This document shows positions 50,486-51,096 of a stretch of DNA of 51,096 bases, piece by piece. The notes under the pieces were generated by a model that saw only the letters and a list, made by a program, of their open reading frames with translations, did not search any database and was not told where the DNA came from. Every line of letters starts with the position of its first letter. Position 1 is the stretch's first letter. The DNA lies in the NCBI RefSeq assembly GCF_000374545.1, contig NZ_KB894606.1, positions 1-51,096 on the forward strand. The letters are read 5' to 3'. The stretch comes from Anaeromusa acidaminophila DSM 3853 (GTDB taxonomy: Bacteria; Bacillota; Negativicutes; Anaeromusales; Anaeromusaceae). The position numbers and the translations under genes are program-made.

Positions 50486-51096
50486 ATGGCAAAACAAAAG
50501 TTTGAAAGAACCAAACCCCATGTGAACATTGGTACCATCGGTCACGTTGACCATGGCAAAACGACTCTAACCGCAGCCATCACAAAGGTGTTATCCAAAA
50601 CCGGTGGCGCTCAGTTTATGGGTTACGACATGATCGACAAGGCTCCGGAAGAGCGCGAACGCGGTATTACGATCAACACCGCCCACGTAGAGTACGAGAC
50701 GGCTAACCGTCACTACGCTCACGTGGACTGCCCCGGCCATGCTGACTATGTTAAAAACATGATTACCGGTGCTGCGCAGATGGACGGCGGCATTCTGGTG
50801 GTAAGCGCCGCTGACGGCCCGATGCCCCAGACCCGCGAGCACATCCTGCTGAGCCGCCAGGTTGGCGTGCCGGCGCTGGTTGTATTCTTGAACAAAGCTG
50901 ACATGGTTGACGATCCGGAACTGATGGAACTGGTGGAAATGGAAGTTCGCGAACTGCTCTCGAGCTACGAATTCCCCGGCGACGACATCCCGGTCATCAG
51001 CGGTTCCGCGCTGAAAGCGTTGGAAGGCGAAGCAGAGTGGGAACAGAAGATCCTTGATCTGATGGCGGCTGTTGACAGCTACATCCCGACTCCTGA
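50486..51096 (+). CDS. tuf: Elongation factor Tu (partial, 3' end outside window)
   Basis: The first 203 codons of EF-Tu. G1 GHVDHGKT, G2 region [13 protein letters not shown]3 DCPGHADY, G4 NKADM and the G5 region [10 protein letters not shown] are all present. Delivers aminoacyl-tRNA to the ribosome. AAAGGAG precedes the ATG. Codon choice is more C-ending and uniform than in the neighbours, as expected for a very highly expressed gene. The reading frame is open at the window edge. Confidence 0.98.
   Translation, partial: MAKQKFERTKPHVNIGTIGHVDHGKTTLTAAITKVLSKTGGAQFMGYDMIDKAPEERERGITINTAHVEYETANRHYAHVDCPGHADYVKNMITGAAQMDGGILVVSAADGPMPQTREHILLSRQVGVPALVVFLNKADMVDDPELMELVEMEVRELLSSYEFPGDDIPVISGSALKALEGEAEWEQKILDLMAAVDSYIPTP

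Noticed and set aside
1..51096. CRISPR arrays, insertion sequences, integrases, prophage
   Set aside because: No regularly spaced short repeats, transposase or integrase motifs, or phage structural genes were seen on either strand.

Overview
The window reads as the chromosome of an anaerobic, probably spore-forming member of the Bacillota, most likely a Negativicutes/Sporomusaceae-type organism. The Bacillota assignment rests on gene order matching Bacillus subtilis in two long blocks (a yaaO-like gene, tmk, yaaR, holB, ricT, yabB-like, rsmI, abrB, metG, tatD; then ctsR-mcsA-mcsB-clpC-radA, yacL, ispD/ispF, gltX, cysE-cysS-mrnC, rlmB, sigH), on strong AGGAGG ribosome binding sites and on a T-box. 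Anaerobic life is inferred from a flavodiiron protein, a rubredoxin-like protein and ThyX. Placement below phylum level is inference.

Layout. 1-280: 3' end of 23S rRNA, 5S rRNA and a terminator. 281-1010: no gene, but a diverged duplicated element with a large palindrome in one copy. 1011-2472: Nudix hydrolase, a small unknown gene, copZ. 2515-10586: an LCP protein followed by a tight tetrapyrrole operon (precorrin-2 dehydrogenase, hemA, hemC, cobA-hemD fusion, hemB, hemL). 10661-16393: gamma-glutamylcyclotransferase-like gene, an orphan membrane-fusion protein, tRNA nucleotidyltransferase, a DedA-like membrane protein, an unknown gene, a candidate structured RNA (about 14944-15197) and a DegS-like kinase. 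16470-27319: pfkA (reverse), then the replication/translation housekeeping block. 27466-31029: beta carbonic anhydrase, speD (reverse), a FabK-like reductase, flavodiiron protein. 31083-35712: CtsR-controlled protein quality control operon. 35838-39616: radA, yacL, an ispD-ispF fusion. 39673-47188: rubredoxin-like membrane protein (reverse), gltX, a cysteine T-box, cysE-cysS-mrnC-thyX-pfkB-rlmB. 47213-49729: sigH, an orphan BrxF-like P-loop ATPase, uppP. 49838-51096: five tRNAs and the start of tuf.

How the genes work together. hemA, hemL, hemB and hemC take glutamyl-tRNA to hydroxymethylbilane. The HemD half closes the ring, and the CobA half plus the precorrin-2 dehydrogenase divert it to sirohydrochlorin, which fits siroheme and corrinoid needs; no gene of the uroporphyrinogen decarboxylase branch is present here. 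CtsR, McsA, McsB and ClpC form the arginine-phosphorylation proteolysis circuit, with CtsR heptads inside the operon promoter. The T-box with a TGC specifier ties cysteine supply (cysE) and charging (cysS) to uncharged tRNA-Cys.

Most notable: (1) a lone BrxF-like ATPase with no other BREX gene nearby; (2) an unassigned, apparently autonomous structured RNA before a histidine kinase; (3) a SpeD whose conserved catalytic cysteine is phenylalanine and which has a basic C-terminal extension; (4) the duplicated post-rRNA element with a clean palindrome presence/absence. I saw no CRISPR array, insertion sequence or prophage. Family assignments come from motif recognition by eye; no database search was run.
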